NCBI GenBank assembly: GCA_964405805.1
Contig: CAYOPE010000004.1
Span: 1-43,576 of the forward strand
DNA length: 43,576 nt
Source: CAYOPE01 sp964405805
Lineage (GTDB): Bacteria; Patescibacteriota; Doudnabacteria; UBA920; O2-02-FULL-48-8
Direction of reading: 5' to 3'
Each line of letters opens with the position of its first letter. Position 1 is the first letter of the stretch. This document shows positions 1-6,989 of this stretch, in pieces. Both the position numbers and the translations under genes were made by a program. The notes under the pieces are model-generated. The model was not told where the DNA came from. It ran no database searches and was given only the letters and a program-made list of their open reading frames with translations.

Positions 1-408
1 TGCTAACTCTGTGCCAGCAGCAGCGGTAATACAGAGACCTCAAGCGTTATCCGGAATCATTGGGCGTAAAGCGTACCGATAGGTGGTTTTATAAGTTTTG
101 CCTAAAATCCCGAAGCTTAACTTCGGTCTTGGGTAAAATACTGTAAAACTTGAGGGGCAAAGAGGTGCTTGGAACGAACGGTGTAGTAGTGAAATGCGTT
201 GATATCGTTCGGAACACCGAAAGCGAAGGCAGAGCACTGGGTGCCACCTGACACTGCTAGGACGAAAGCGTGGGGAGCGAATGGGATTAGATACCCCAGT
301 AGTCCACGCTGTAAACGATGAATACTAGGCATGCGCGAGTATCGACCCTCGTGCGAGCCGTAGCTAACGCGTTAAGTATTCCGCCTGGGGAGTACGGTCG
401 CAAGACTA

Positions 409-468
<60 letters not shown>

Positions 469-774
469 GTAAGCGAGGAACCTTACCAGGGTTTGACATG
501 TACCTTCAAGCGCACGGAAACGTGTGATCTTCGAGAGTGGTACACAGGTACTGCACGGTTGTCGTCAGCTCGTGTCGTGTTCACTGAAAACCCCTTTTCA
601 AAAAAGTGGTTTTCAGTACTTTCCGCAAAAAGGATGGCGAAGTAAATTCGCCAGCTCAAGGACGGAAAGCTAATTTCGCGACCTCATGGAGTAATCTGTG
701 AGAAAAATCCAACTATATCGGGGAAACCCTATACTTAGGGCAATCCCGAGGGAAGTCCACTGCTTAATTTGATT

Positions 775-804
775 AAAAAAGGCCGCACCCGCAGGGGCAC
801 GGCC
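775..804 (-). terminator. Intrinsic terminator of the intron-borne small gene
   Basis: On the minus strand GGCCGTGCCC and GGGTGCGGCC pair around a CTGC loop and are followed by six or more T. It lies about 20 bases after the stop of the 43-residue gene. Confidence 0.7.
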
Positions 805-824
805 ACAGACGTTCGACTCGATCG

Positions 825-956
825 CTACTCGGCGATGAGACGAGGCACTGGCAGCAGACGCAGCCAGAATCCACGTCTCCAGTCGAAGAAGATTCCGATT
901 TTGAACGGACGTTTGGTCGCGTACAGGTGTACGCCATCGAACATGTGTCTCACCAT
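825..956 (-). CDS. 43-residue basic/aromatic small protein encoded antisense within the 16S intron
   Basis: The start follows a strong Shine-Dalgarno (GAAGGAGGG, then ATC, then ATG) and the frame ends at TAG. It is followed on the same strand by a ten-pair GC hairpin and a T run. The peptide is rich in Arg, Trp and Phe, with segments such as FFDWRRGFW and RLLPVPRL. It has no signal peptide or recognisable domain. The GC-rich codons contrast with the AT-rich intron around it and match the other GC-rich cassettes in the window. It lies in the loop closed by the 762-775/1004-1018 stem, so the ribozyme core could tolerate it. Function unknown. It could be a remnant, but the intact ribosome site, ORF and terminator argue for a working unit. 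Confidence 0.6.
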   Translation of the reverse strand: MVRHMFDGVHLYATKRPFKIGIFFDWRRGFWLRLLPVPRLIAE

Positions 957-1120
957 GATGCCCTCCTTCAATGAGCTCATCATGATAACACAAGCAATTA
1001 GAATAATCAAGATTAAGCATGACCCCCTAGAGACTACACGTTGGCTCCCGAGAAATCGGGATGAAGATATAGTCCGACCTGCTAGGTAACTAGCAGAGCA
1101 TAAAAGAAATTTTATGCCAC

Positions 1121-1225
1121 GTAACAATTTTGAATTCTGAATTTAGAATTTTGAATCAAATTCGAATATTAGAATATTTAATATTCAATCGAAATTCAAA
1201 ATTAAAAATTCGAAATTATTGTTAC
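1121..1225. repeat. AT-rich imperfect inverted repeat in the 3' part of the intron
   Basis: The outer arms begin GTAACAATTTTGAATT and end AATTATTGTTAC, so the segment folds into one long AT-rich hairpin. It lies downstream of the catalytic S element, in the peripheral P9 region. It may be a P9 extension or a small inserted palindromic element. Confidence 0.6.
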
Positions 1226-1539
1226 GAAGTAACAAATTGGAGATGTTCCCTTAAGTGGGAGAACGAGCGCAACCCCCGTAGTATGTTGATTTTCATACTA
1301 GACTGCCGGCGTTTAAGCTGGAGGAAGGTGGGGATGACGTCAAATCAGCGTGGTCTTTACGCCCTGGGCGACACACGTGCTACAATGCATAGGAACAATG
1401 GGACGCAACATCGCAAGATCGAGCAAATCCTCTCAAAAACTATGCTCAGTTCGGATTGGGGGCTGCAACTCGCCCCCATGAAGCTGGAATCGCTAGTAAC
1501 CGTGAATCAGCCTCGTCACGGTGAATACGTTCTCGGGTT

Positions 1540-1570
<31 letters not shown>

Positions 1571-1757
1571 GGTTAATACCCAAAACTTTCGCAAGAGAGC
1601 TAAGGTAAGAATCATGACTGGGGTGAAGTCGTAACAAGGCATCGGTAGCGGAAGCTGTCGATGGATCACCTCCTTTCTAAGGAGAAAATCTCTAAGGTTT
1701 AACTTAGAGACAATTGTCGATACGTGAAATTTATTCCCAATAAATTGTTTGCAAACT

Positions 1758-1794
1758 AAAACCGGCGGCCCTATTTTTAGGTGCGCCGGTTTTA
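1758..1794 (+). terminator. Terminator after 16S rRNA
   Basis: AAACCGGCG and CGCCGGTTTT pair around an AT-rich loop, followed by TTTAAATT. It lies about 80 bases past the 16S 3' end, so 16S appears to be transcribed without a downstream 23S. Confidence 0.8.
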
Positions 1795-1798
1795 AATT

Positions 1799-2467
1799 AT
1801 GTTAATCATTCCTGGTATGGATAAAAAAATTTCTGAACACAAAATTCGCGAGAAAATAGTCGTAGAGTTTTTAACTGATGTAGCAAACGAGGCAAATATA
1901 GTTTTTTATAGAAATGAAAGTGAAAGCTATATAGTCCCATTGAGGATACAACTGATAATTTCTTTCAGCCTTTTAGATTTATTTGCAAATTATTGGTATG
2001 AATATAAAGGGGAAACTGGAACGCAAAGTGGAAGAATGACAAGTTGGTATGATAAATATTGCAGAACATCAGAAAATGAAGTATATGCTTCAGATGACCA
2101 ATGGAAAGATTTAAGTTCTTCCCGATTGTCTGAGTTTCGTAATGCTCTAGTTCATTTTTTTGGTCTTGGAGAAGTAAAACCGAACGATATTTATCTTGCA
2201 CTTGTCTCTAATGATTTGCCTAAGATAGAGATAGAAAGTATGCGAACTAAATTCACGAATGGCGGTCATCCGACTATAATTGTCAAACCAATCGAGTTTC
2301 ATAGCCTCATTAAGAAGGGTGCGATATTGATGCTAGAAGAATGGGCTAATGTTATTAATCAATCGAAAAATAGCCAGACGATAACTTTGCAGTATATAAC
2401 TGCTATTGAAAGGGTATTTAATAAAATCCAAAAAGAAGGGGCAGTCCAAGTACTTAAGAAAAAATAG
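1799..2467 (+). CDS. HEPN-like protein of unknown role
   Basis: A 222-residue soluble protein. It carries an R-x4-H signature (RNALVH, about residues 114-119) in a helical context preceded by a long predicted helix (about 45-65). This is the arrangement of HEPN-fold proteins, many of which are ribonucleases in toxin-antitoxin, anti-phage or RNA-processing systems. The first ATG lies just after the rRNA terminator; a second in-frame ATG at 1817 is an equally plausible start. No strong ribosome site precedes either. The next gene downstream encodes a membrane-anchored protein, and no nucleotidyltransferase (MNT) partner is present. The HEPN call rests on the short motif and helical context only. 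Confidence 0.6.
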   Translation: MLIIPGMDKKISEHKIREKIVVEFLTDVANEANIVFYRNESESYIVPLRIQLIISFSLLDLFANYWYEYKGETGTQSGRMTSWYDKYCRTSENEVYASDDQWKDLSSSRLSEFRNALVHFFGLGEVKPNDIYLALVSNDLPKIEIESMRTKFTNGGHPTIIVKPIEFHSLIKKGAILMLEEWANVINQSKNSQTITLQYITAIERVFNKIQKEGAVQVLKKK

Positions 2468-2504
2468 TTTTGCACTTTTATTACTCACGGTATATAGTTT
2501 GATT

Positions 2505-2999
2505 ATGAAATTTTGGGAGAAAGTTAAAAGTTTAAGACTTCAGGATTGGGCAAACCTGATTATAATAATCGGTTTGCCATTAATGGTTTTCACTCTGTAC
2601 GAAAATAGTCTTTCTCAAACTGCAAATTTTGTGCTGGAATTTAACAAAGAACTAAGAAACAACCAGCCCTCCTTTTCTAAATTGATTTATGCAATTGATT
2701 ATAAAAGGCCATTGCTAAGTCCCAAGGGAGATTTTACTACAGAAGATTTAGATAATTTTTTAGTAACTTGGGAAATATTAAATTCGATTTATTCTAATAC
2801 TCATTTCGGTAGGTATATGATCTATGACGCATTTTCATATGATGTTGAAAATGCGTATTGTTATCCTGAAATTCGGGAATATATTAAATCCGCTAAACAG
2901 GATGCTAAAGACCCAGAGGTATATCGTGGATTTGAAGACTTAGCAGAGCATTTTATCAAAATAGATCGAACTGATTGTGCTAAAATCAATGGTGATTAA
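2505..2999 (+). CDS. Small protein with one N-terminal membrane segment, unknown function
   Basis: A 164-residue protein. It has a short basic amphipathic N-terminus (MKFWEKVKSLRLQDW), one hydrophobic segment (about residues 16-33) and a soluble acidic helical domain containing 'YENSLSQTANFVLEF' and 'FLVTWEILNSIYS'. This layout resembles small anchored proteins often called DUF4760-like, but I do not see enough for a family call. The ATG at 2505 was chosen because longer versions overlap the upstream gene and add a basic tail that reads as out-of-frame coding sequence. It lies 37 bases after the HEPN-like gene and may form an operon with it and the acetyltransferase downstream. Confidence 0.65.
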   Translation: MKFWEKVKSLRLQDWANLIIIIGLPLMVFTLYENSLSQTANFVLEFNKELRNNQPSFSKLIYAIDYKRPLLSPKGDFTTEDLDNFLVTWEILNSIYSNTHFGRYMIYDAFSYDVENAYCYPEIREYIKSAKQDAKDPEVYRGFEDLAEHFIKIDRTDCAKINGD

Positions 3000-3011
3000 G
3001 CAGATAAATTT

Positions 3012-3602
3012 ATGAATCCAGAAATAACAGGAGCTGATACTCGCGACCAAAATCCTATTGAAATTGTGGAGCTTGGTCCAGATAACTGGGAAGTCCTACG
3101 TGATTTGAAGCTTAGGACTCTAGATCAGGAACCGATAGCTATGGAAGATCCTGAACCAGGAAGAAAGCGGATGCTCGAAAGAACTGAAGAAGAATGGAGA
3201 GCTATCATGTCAGGGGAGGTGGTCGGAAAAAAGCCATATGCGAAACGGTACAATAATTTTTTCGCGAAAGATTTAGTAAGCGGAAAGTATGTAGGATTAG
3301 TTCAGGCTGTCGTGTCAGAAGGTCAGTGGGAATATACAAGGCATGCACTTGTGCAAAATATGTTTGTCGATAATGAAGGACACAGAGGGCAGGGCACAGG
3401 CAAGAAATTACTCGGAGCGCTCATCGATGAGATGAAGGCTAGACGTGACATTAAATTTATTGAGCTCAATGTGGTTCTGACACAAGAACCGGCAATCAAT
3501 CTGTACAAAAGTTTCGGTTTCAAACAGATTCGAGATATTTTTAAAGTGAAAAGAGGCGACCAAGAATATGATGAGATGGAAATGAGATTAGAGCTTGAAT
3601 GA
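3012..3602 (+). CDS. GNAT-family N-acetyltransferase
   Basis: Predicted to transfer an acetyl group from acetyl-CoA to an unknown amine. The 196-residue protein has the GNAT order: a beta strand with 'YVGLVQAVV', the acetyl-CoA loop R-G-Q-G-T-G-K near residues 126-132, then 'IELNVVLTQEPAINLYKSFGFKQ', the usual C-terminal strand and helix. The segment 'REPIAMEDPEP'-like acidic region near residue 40 resembles substrate-side loops of GNATs that modify small molecules or protein N-termini. It starts 12 bases after the preceding gene without a strong ribosome site. A GC hairpin terminator follows within 10 bases. The family is secure; the substrate cannot be told. Confidence 0.9.
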   Translation: MNPEITGADTRDQNPIEIVELGPDNWEVLRDLKLRTLDQEPIAMEDPEPGRKRMLERTEEEWRAIMSGEVVGKKPYAKRYNNFFAKDLVSGKYVGLVQAVVSEGQWEYTRHALVQNMFVDNEGHRGQGTGKKLLGALIDEMKARRDIKFIELNVVLTQEPAINLYKSFGFKQIRDIFKVKRGDQEYDEMEMRLELE

Positions 3603-3609
3603 TAAAATC

Positions 3610-3629
3610 CCGCCGAGAGGCGGTTTTTT
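3610..3629 (+). terminator. Terminator after the GNAT gene
   Basis: CCGCC-gaga-GGCGG followed by six T. The same short CCGCC/GGCGG-T6 element recurs near 5333 and 41897. Confidence 0.85.
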
Positions 3630-3643
3630 GTTTATTCGATTCG

Positions 3644-3700
3644 TGCTAGAATAATTGAAACAAACATCAAACCGCGTAAGCGGTTTTCTTCGTAGGAGGA
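3644..3700 (+). promoter_or_regulatory. Promoter, hairpin leader and strong ribosome site of a GC-rich cassette
   Basis: An extended -10 (TGC-TAGAAT, 3644-3652) is followed by a hairpin AACCGC-gtaa-GCGGTT (3670-3685) with a short T run, then AGGAGG (3694-3699) six bases before ATG 3706. The hairpin and the sequence after it (GCGGTTTTCTTCGTAGGAGG) closely match the leader of the gene at 8419. Confidence 0.65.
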
Positions 3701-3705
3701 GAGCC

Positions 3706-4080
3706 ATGCTCGTGGCGCTTGTTATCGCAGGACTGTTTGTGGGCGCCGTCATCTACGGCAACTTGATGTACTCACGCGGGGCACGAGTCGAAGGACTCAG
3801 GCAGTCCATCGCGCTCCTCGCTTCCACCGTGGAGCTTTACAACGAAACTCTTCGTAGCTGGATTGCATACGCTGCAACCGAGCGAATTGAGGGCACACCT
3901 CTCCGGATCGAAATGCAGTGGAACGAGCAGATGGACTGGCTACGGAGCATGACTATCGTCATCAGAGATGGGTTCAAAGATCTCCGATACGAAGTCGTGC
4001 TCAAGGATCAGATTGCCAGGTCGCCTGGCGGCACGTTCACGATTGTCGGTGCTTTGGATTTCCAACCGAAATTCGACTAG
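3706..4080 (+). CDS. GC-rich cassette gene: small protein with N-terminal membrane anchor
   Basis: A 124-residue protein with a hydrophobic N-terminus (MLVALVIAGLFVGAVIYG, about residues 1-18) that could be an anchor or signal, then a soluble, mostly helical then stranded domain ending 'TFTIVGALDFQPKFD'. No family recognised. ATG 3706 was chosen because a perfect AGGAGG lies six bases upstream; the longer TTG-initiated frame would read through the leader hairpin. Codons are strongly GC-ending, unlike uppP downstream. It has its own promoter and terminator, so it is a single-gene transcription unit placed between two native genes. Confidence 0.7.
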   Translation: MLVALVIAGLFVGAVIYGNLMYSRGARVEGLRQSIALLASTVELYNETLRSWIAYAATERIEGTPLRIEMQWNEQMDWLRSMTIVIRDGFKDLRYEVVLKDQIARSPGGTFTIVGALDFQPKFD

Positions 4081-4088
4081 TGCAATCG

Positions 4089-4132
4089 GCAGGTCGTGGG
4101 GCATTCGCTGATGCTCCTGACCTGTCGTTTTT
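4089..4132 (+). terminator. Cassette terminator, family A copy 1
   Basis: GCAGGTCG pairs with CGACCTGTC-type sequence (here tGACCTGTC) around an inner GGGGC/GCTCC stem, followed by T5. It is homologous to the terminators at 5705 and 6258. Confidence 0.85.
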
Positions 4133-4152
4133 GTTTCTGATATAATCAATAC

Positions 4153-5013
4153 ATGATTACATATTTTCAAGCTGCGATTCTAGGTTTGCTTCAGGGTGCC
4201 TCTGAGCTGTTTCCTATCTCGAGTCTCGGGCACAGTGTGATTTTGCCAAGATTAGTAGGCTGGAACATTCACCAGAACGATGCTTTTTTTCTGACTTTCC
4301 TAGTCGGCACGCATTTGGCCACAGCAGTAGTGCTGTTTTTCTTTTTCTTCAGAGACTGGGTTAGGATTGCTAGAGGAATTTTCGGCTCGATTGCGAAAAG
4401 ACAAATCAGCTCCACAGATCCGTATGCCAGATTGGGTTGGCTTTTAGTTGTGAGCACGATTCCTGCTGGGATTGTGGGTTTGCTGTTAAAAGAAAAAATT
4501 GCGAATCTATTTGCTTCACCAGTTTTAGCTGCGATATTTCTAGCAGTGAATGGACTATTGCTTTATGGCTCGGAAGTTTTGCGCAGGAAAGCCCATGAAA
4601 ATAACGATGAGCAAACTTCAGACCAGCGTCTAGCCAAATTATCATGGATACAAGCTGTGAAAGTCGGACTCATGCAAGTTTTGGCACTCATCCCAGGGCT
4701 CTCGCGCTCTGGCGCGACCATGGCAGGTGGACTTCTGGTCGGACTGTCCCACGAAGACAGCTTGCGTTTCAGTTTTCTTCTAGCAACCCCGATCATCGGG
4801 GCTGCGGCCGTACTTGAGTTGCCAGAATTGTTTGTCGCCTCAAATCGTGGTTTAGTAGGTCCGACTATTTTCGGCGCAGTCTGTGCTGCGGTGACTGCAT
4901 ATCTGGCGGTCAAATTTCTGATAAAATTTTTTCACACAAACAAACTAACCCCGTTTGCGATTTATTGTCTCGCTGCCGGAGTTATCTCTACACTGGTTTT
5001 ATATTTTAGGTAG
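4153..5013 (+). CDS. uppP: Undecaprenyl-diphosphate phosphatase (UppP/BacA)
   Basis: An integral membrane enzyme that dephosphorylates undecaprenyl diphosphate so the lipid carrier can be reused for cell-wall and surface-polymer synthesis. The 286 residues match the family length. Both signature regions are present: QGASELFPISSLGHSV near residues 14-29 (family pattern E-x-x-P-I-S-S-x-G-H) and IPGLSRSGATMAGG near residues 180-195. Several hydrophobic helices fill the rest. TATAAT lies at 4141-4146, so the transcript probably starts at or next to the ATG, giving a leaderless message. It overlaps the converging small gene on the other strand by 8 bases. BacA-type overproduction is linked to bacitracin resistance in other bacteria. 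Confidence 0.96.
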   Translation: MITYFQAAILGLLQGASELFPISSLGHSVILPRLVGWNIHQNDAFFLTFLVGTHLATAVVLFFFFFRDWVRIARGIFGSIAKRQISSTDPYARLGWLLVVSTIPAGIVGLLLKEKIANLFASPVLAAIFLAVNGLLLYGSEVLRRKAHENNDEQTSDQRLAKLSWIQAVKVGLMQVLALIPGLSRSGATMAGGLLVGLSHEDSLRFSFLLATPIIGAAAVLELPELFVASNRGLVGPTIFGAVCAAVTAYLAVKFLIKFFHTNKLTPFAIYCLAAGVISTLVLYFR

Positions 5014-5230
5014 TAGGCTTTGGGCCAGTCTGAAACCAAGCGTACACAAACAGCGCTATGGCTACCACAAACGATGCAATGCCGTGTTTGATATGAACGT
5101 GGTCAGAGCCAGAGAGGTAGCCTGGGTAGTAGTGCGGCAGACTGCCAGCACCGTGTGTCAGATAGACAATGCCGACGTAAGCGCACGCTAGACCTAAAAT
5201 TACTGCGATCGTGGCGAGAAGTTTATTCAT
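5006..5230 (-). CDS. Small two-helix membrane protein
   Basis: A 74-residue protein: MNKLLATIAVILGLACAYVG forms one membrane segment, then a short loop containing Gly, Tyr and His (HGAGSLPHYYPG and HVHIKHG), then a second segment (ASFVVAIALFVYAWF). No family recognised. The ATG at 5230 was preferred over one two codons upstream because it begins a conventional Met-Asn-Lys-Leu N-terminus. An AT-rich region between this gene and the divergent 5275 unit (TATAAT-like on both strands) probably holds both promoters. It converges on uppP with an 8-base overlap. Composition is native rather than cassette-like. Confidence 0.6.
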   Translation of the reverse strand: MNKLLATIAVILGLACAYVGIVYLTHGAGSLPHYYPGYLSGSDHVHIKHGIASFVVAIALFVYAWFQTGPKPTT

Positions 5231-5262
5231 AAGCAAAGTTAATTGGTATTATTATATCATGT

Positions 5263-5357
5263 TATAATATATACATGTCTGAAAGACGCCATATTTTCAT
5301 AGCTAGTCCTGCAAATATGGTTTTCGCGTATCCCGCCGCCGCGTAGGCGGTTTTTTT
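5263..5357 (+). promoter_or_regulatory. Promoter and attenuator-like leader with a mini-ORF
   Basis: TATAAT (5263-5268) lies six bases before ATG 5275, so the RNA would begin at a 23-codon ORF. An internal stem CCATATTT/AAATATGG (5289-5296/5313-5320) precedes a CCGCC/GGCGG hairpin (5333-5350) with seven T. The mini-ORF stop codon lies inside that hairpin. The strong ribosome site of the next gene starts about 5 bases after the T run, as in attenuators. Confidence 0.5.
5275..5346 (+). CDS. Putative 23-residue leader peptide
   Basis: The frame runs from ATG 5275 (MSERRHIFIASPANMVFAYPAAA, given here as MSERRHIFIA then SPANMVFAYPAAA) to TAG inside the terminator hairpin. No ribosome site is present, but the promoter spacing predicts a leaderless start. 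Its value may lie in where the ribosome sits: translation to the end would cover the left arm of the hairpin. It could also be chance coding in a leader. No family is expected for a peptide this short. Confidence 0.4.
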   Translation: MSERRHIFIASPANMVFAYPAAA

Positions 5358-5374
5358 GTCCCAAGGAGGGAAGG

Positions 5375-5695
5375 ATGCTGCTTCATCTTGACTTGGATGC
5401 GGAAGCAGATGAGAAGTCTGCAACTGCTTCGGATGTCGAGGCTGCGAACCTCGAAGCGTCAGCAAGACTACTAGCCAGCGTGCGTCGGATCTGCTCTCTC
5501 CATCCTCGTGAAGAGCAGGAACTCAGAAATACTGGAGAGTGCATCGTCCGGCACTTCAGCCCAGTCTATTCTGTGAGCGAGGGCGATGCCCTCATCGCTC
5601 AGACCGAAGGGTTGGATGAAATACCCGTGAAGGTAGTCGAGATCATCCAGATCAAAAACAGGCGGAACTTGCGCATACAACTAGTTCCGGTCTGA
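5375..5695 (+). CDS. GC-rich cassette gene: 106-residue soluble protein
   Basis: An unrecognised protein with an acidic helical N-terminal part ('DLDAEADEKSATASDVEAANLEASARLLASVRRI') and a small predicted beta C-terminal part ending 'VKVVEIIQIKNRRNLRIQLVPV'. No signal peptide. AAGGAGGG lies about six bases before ATG 5375. It is separated from its promoter by the mini-ORF and hairpin described above, and followed by a family A terminator, so it forms a closed single-gene unit. GC-ending codons mark it as part of the cassette class. Function unknown. Confidence 0.65.
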   Translation: MLLHLDLDAEADEKSATASDVEAANLEASARLLASVRRICSLHPREEQELRNTGECIVRHFSPVYSVSEGDALIAQTEGLDEIPVKVVEIIQIKNRRNLRIQLVPV

Positions 5696-5704
5696 TTTGA
5701 TCGC

Positions 5705-5748
5705 GGCAGGTCGTGGGGCACTCAGAGCGCTCCCGACCTGTCGTTTTT
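5705..5748 (+). terminator. Cassette terminator, family A copy 2
   Basis: GGCAGGTCG...CGACCTGTCG with inner GGGGC/GCTCC pairing, then T5. Its sequence from CAGGTCG to CCTGTCG is identical to the copy at 6258, although the upstream genes are unrelated. Confidence 0.88.
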
Positions 5749-5764
5749 GTTTGCCCAACTAGGA

Positions 5765-5817
5765 TTGACGAGCTTGGTTTTTTATGATAAAGTTTTTAGT
5801 CATCCAAGGAGGAGACA
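5765..5817 (+). promoter_or_regulatory. Promoter and ribosome site of the 5821 cassette
   Basis: TTGACG (5765-5770), 17 bases, TAAAGT (5788-5793). AAGGAGG (about 5806-5812) follows, eight bases before ATG 5821. Confidence 0.6.
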
Positions 5818-5820
5818 CGC

Positions 5821-6240
5821 ATGATCACGAGCACAGACACGATCGCCGAAATGAACGAGCTGTTTGTAGGCAGGAAGGTTCGGATCAGCCACGAAGGTAA
5901 TCCGCGTCTCGAGGATGGCGAGGGCATCTGCAAGCAGTTCCACGTCACCGAGTCCGGTGTCGACATCGAGCTGATAGACGGCCGTCGGTGGGGATTCGTT
6001 CCCGAAAATCTGACGCCTCTGTGGACCGAGGGCCCGGTCGGGGGCTTCATCGCAGGCCGGCGCAAGATCGAACTCGTCGATACGGGTAAGTCGAGAATCG
6101 AGGACCTCGAGGAAGCGACCAGAAGGCTTCACGGGCTCCTGACCGACCCGCATCCGGGCCTGAGCACGTGGCAGGAAGCCCTGCACCGCGCCGGTCAGGA
6201 GCTGTACGATCGGCTGAAGGCCTACGTGCCGAATCCGTAG
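5821..6240 (+). CDS. GC-rich cassette gene: 139-residue soluble protein
   Basis: No family recognised. The N-terminal half (about residues 15-75) reads as a small beta domain with many Gly and alternating hydrophobics ('GRKVRISHEGNPRLEDGEGI', 'DIELIDGRRWGFVPENL'), plausibly an SH3-like or translation-SH3-like barrel. The C-terminal half (about 85-135) is helical and rich in Arg, Glu and Leu. No signal peptide. A perfect AAGGAGG precedes the ATG, a TTGACG/TAAAGT promoter lies upstream and a family A terminator follows. Codon use is strongly GC-ending, unlike uppP or the PAP2 gene nearby. Confidence 0.65.
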   Translation: MITSTDTIAEMNELFVGRKVRISHEGNPRLEDGEGICKQFHVTESGVDIELIDGRRWGFVPENLTPLWTEGPVGGFIAGRRKIELVDTGKSRIEDLEEATRRLHGLLTDPHPGLSTWQEALHRAGQELYDRLKAYVPNP

Positions 6241-6257
6241 CCTGATTGCTCTAAAGA

Positions 6258-6305
6258 TGACAGGTCGTGGGGCACTCAGAGCGCTCCCGACCTGTCGTTT
6301 TGTTT
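6258..6305 (+). terminator. Cassette terminator, family A copy 3
   Basis: ACAGGTCG...CGACCTGTCG with inner GGGGC/GCTCC stem, then TTTTGTTTT. Nearly identical to the copy at 5705. Confidence 0.88.
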
Positions 6306-6344
6306 TGACCGCCCATCCCGATTCGTGTATTGTTTTGTAGATCC

Positions 6345-6387
6345 CGGGCCGACTGCCTACGCGCAGTCGGCCCTTGTTGTTTTTTTG
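6345..6387 (+). terminator. Second, orphan GC-rich terminator
   Basis: GGGCCGACTGC and GCAGTCGGCCC form a perfect stem around TACGC, followed by TTGTTGTTTTTTT. No ORF of the cassette type lies between it and the terminator at 6258. It may end a short RNA or be what remains of a deleted cassette. Confidence 0.75.
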
Positions 6388-6402
6388 AGGTAAAAATGAA
6401 TC

Positions 6403-6440
6403 AAGGGTTTCCACGCTTTCACGTATGGAAACCCTTTTGG
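6403..6440. terminator. Hairpin downstream of the minus-strand cassette
   Basis: AAGGGTTTCCA and TGGAAACCCTT are perfect inverted arms (6403-6413, 6426-6436) around a 12-base loop. It lies 23 bases past the stop of the 6463-6879 gene and could terminate from either side. Confidence 0.65.
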
Positions 6441-6462
6441 TATCATGGTCGATGATGTCGAG

Positions 6463-6879
6463 CTAGGCTTTAGTTTTTTTCTTTTTGAGGACTTCAGGCA
6501 TTGGCAGCCGCTCGGGAATCGGAAACTCTGGCAGCGGCCTAATCAATGTGGCGATCCAGGCCACCCCTTCTTCTCCGCCCGTCTGATCGCGGTCCGGAGT
6601 GTGCTTGTATCCCTGATCAGTCAGCCATAGGAGAACCTGCTCGCCGACTTTTTTCGCTTCTGCGCTGAGGTTGTCGACAGTACTGCAGTACTCGCAGACG
6701 ATGGAGCGATCCGTGCGATCTTGATCTCCACGAACGCGGAGAGCGATGTCGACGTTGTTCCAGACCCGGAAGATCGAGACCTCGAGTAACTGTTCCCAGG
6801 TCCAGATGCCGGTTCGATATTTCTCTAAATCCCTGGTCCAGGCCTTTGCTTCCAGCTGGCGCTTCTTACTCAGGCCCAT
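6463..6879 (-). CDS. GC-rich cassette gene: 138-residue basic protein
   Basis: An unrecognised soluble protein. It has a basic helical N-terminus (MGLSKKRQLEAKAWTRDLEKY), a CEYC pair near residue 62, a helical middle ('AEAKKVGEQVLLWLTDQGY'), a Pro-rich segment and a Lys-rich end (EVLKKKKTKA). The CxxC alone is too little for a zinc-finger call. AAGGAGG lies about six bases before the ATG on this strand. The leader holds a small TTATC/GATAA hairpin, and an inverted repeat follows the stop. Own signals and GC-ending codons place it in the cassette class, here in the opposite orientation to its neighbours. Confidence 0.65.
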   Translation of the reverse strand: MGLSKKRQLEAKAWTRDLEKYRTGIWTWEQLLEVSIFRVWNNVDIALRVRGDQDRTDRSIVCEYCSTVDNLSAEAKKVGEQVLLWLTDQGYKHTPDRDQTGGEEGVAWIATLIRPLPEFPIPERLPMPEVLKKKKTKA

Positions 6880-6989
6880 CGATTCCTCCTTATCCGAACA
6901 GCACGATAAAGCATAGTATCATTAAACATTAAAAAAATCAACCACTGGCAGACGTTTTTGTTTGCGTTTTATTGTGCTAAAATTTGAAT

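Larger units (their letters stand above)
579..1239 (+). other. Group I self-splicing intron in 16S rRNA (about E. coli position 1078/1079)
   Basis: The insertion separates GTCGT from GAGATG in a universally conserved stretch. It fits the group I rule: the 5' exon ends in T and the intron ends in G. Core elements are visible: a P/Q-like segment (GGCAATCCCGAGGGAAG, about 739-755), an R element AGAGACTACACG (1029-1040) and a perfect S element AAGATATAGTCC (1064-1075), which give P7. P8 is the hairpin TCCCGA-gaaa-TCGGGA (about 1046-1061). A stem formed by 762-775 and 1004-1018 closes a large peripheral loop that contains a GC-rich antisense gene. A long AT-rich inverted repeat lies near the 3' end. 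No homing endonuclease is visible. The exact ends are inferred from exon conservation. Confidence 0.88.

Noticed and set aside
769..1089. A 106-codon sense-strand frame in the intron as an intron-encoded protein
   Set aside because: It starts at a non-ATG site in the terminator hairpin of the antisense gene and runs through the R and S elements; the antisense ORF has the better signals.
3012..3602. Aminoglycoside acetyltransferase
   Set aside because: Only the general GNAT acetyl-CoA motif can be seen; there is no resistance-family signature.
4089..6305. Integron attC sites
   Set aside because: The conserved 3' hairpins recall attC, but no GTTRRRY-type core sites, no integrase and no promoterless tandem array are visible; the units carry their own promoters and face both ways.
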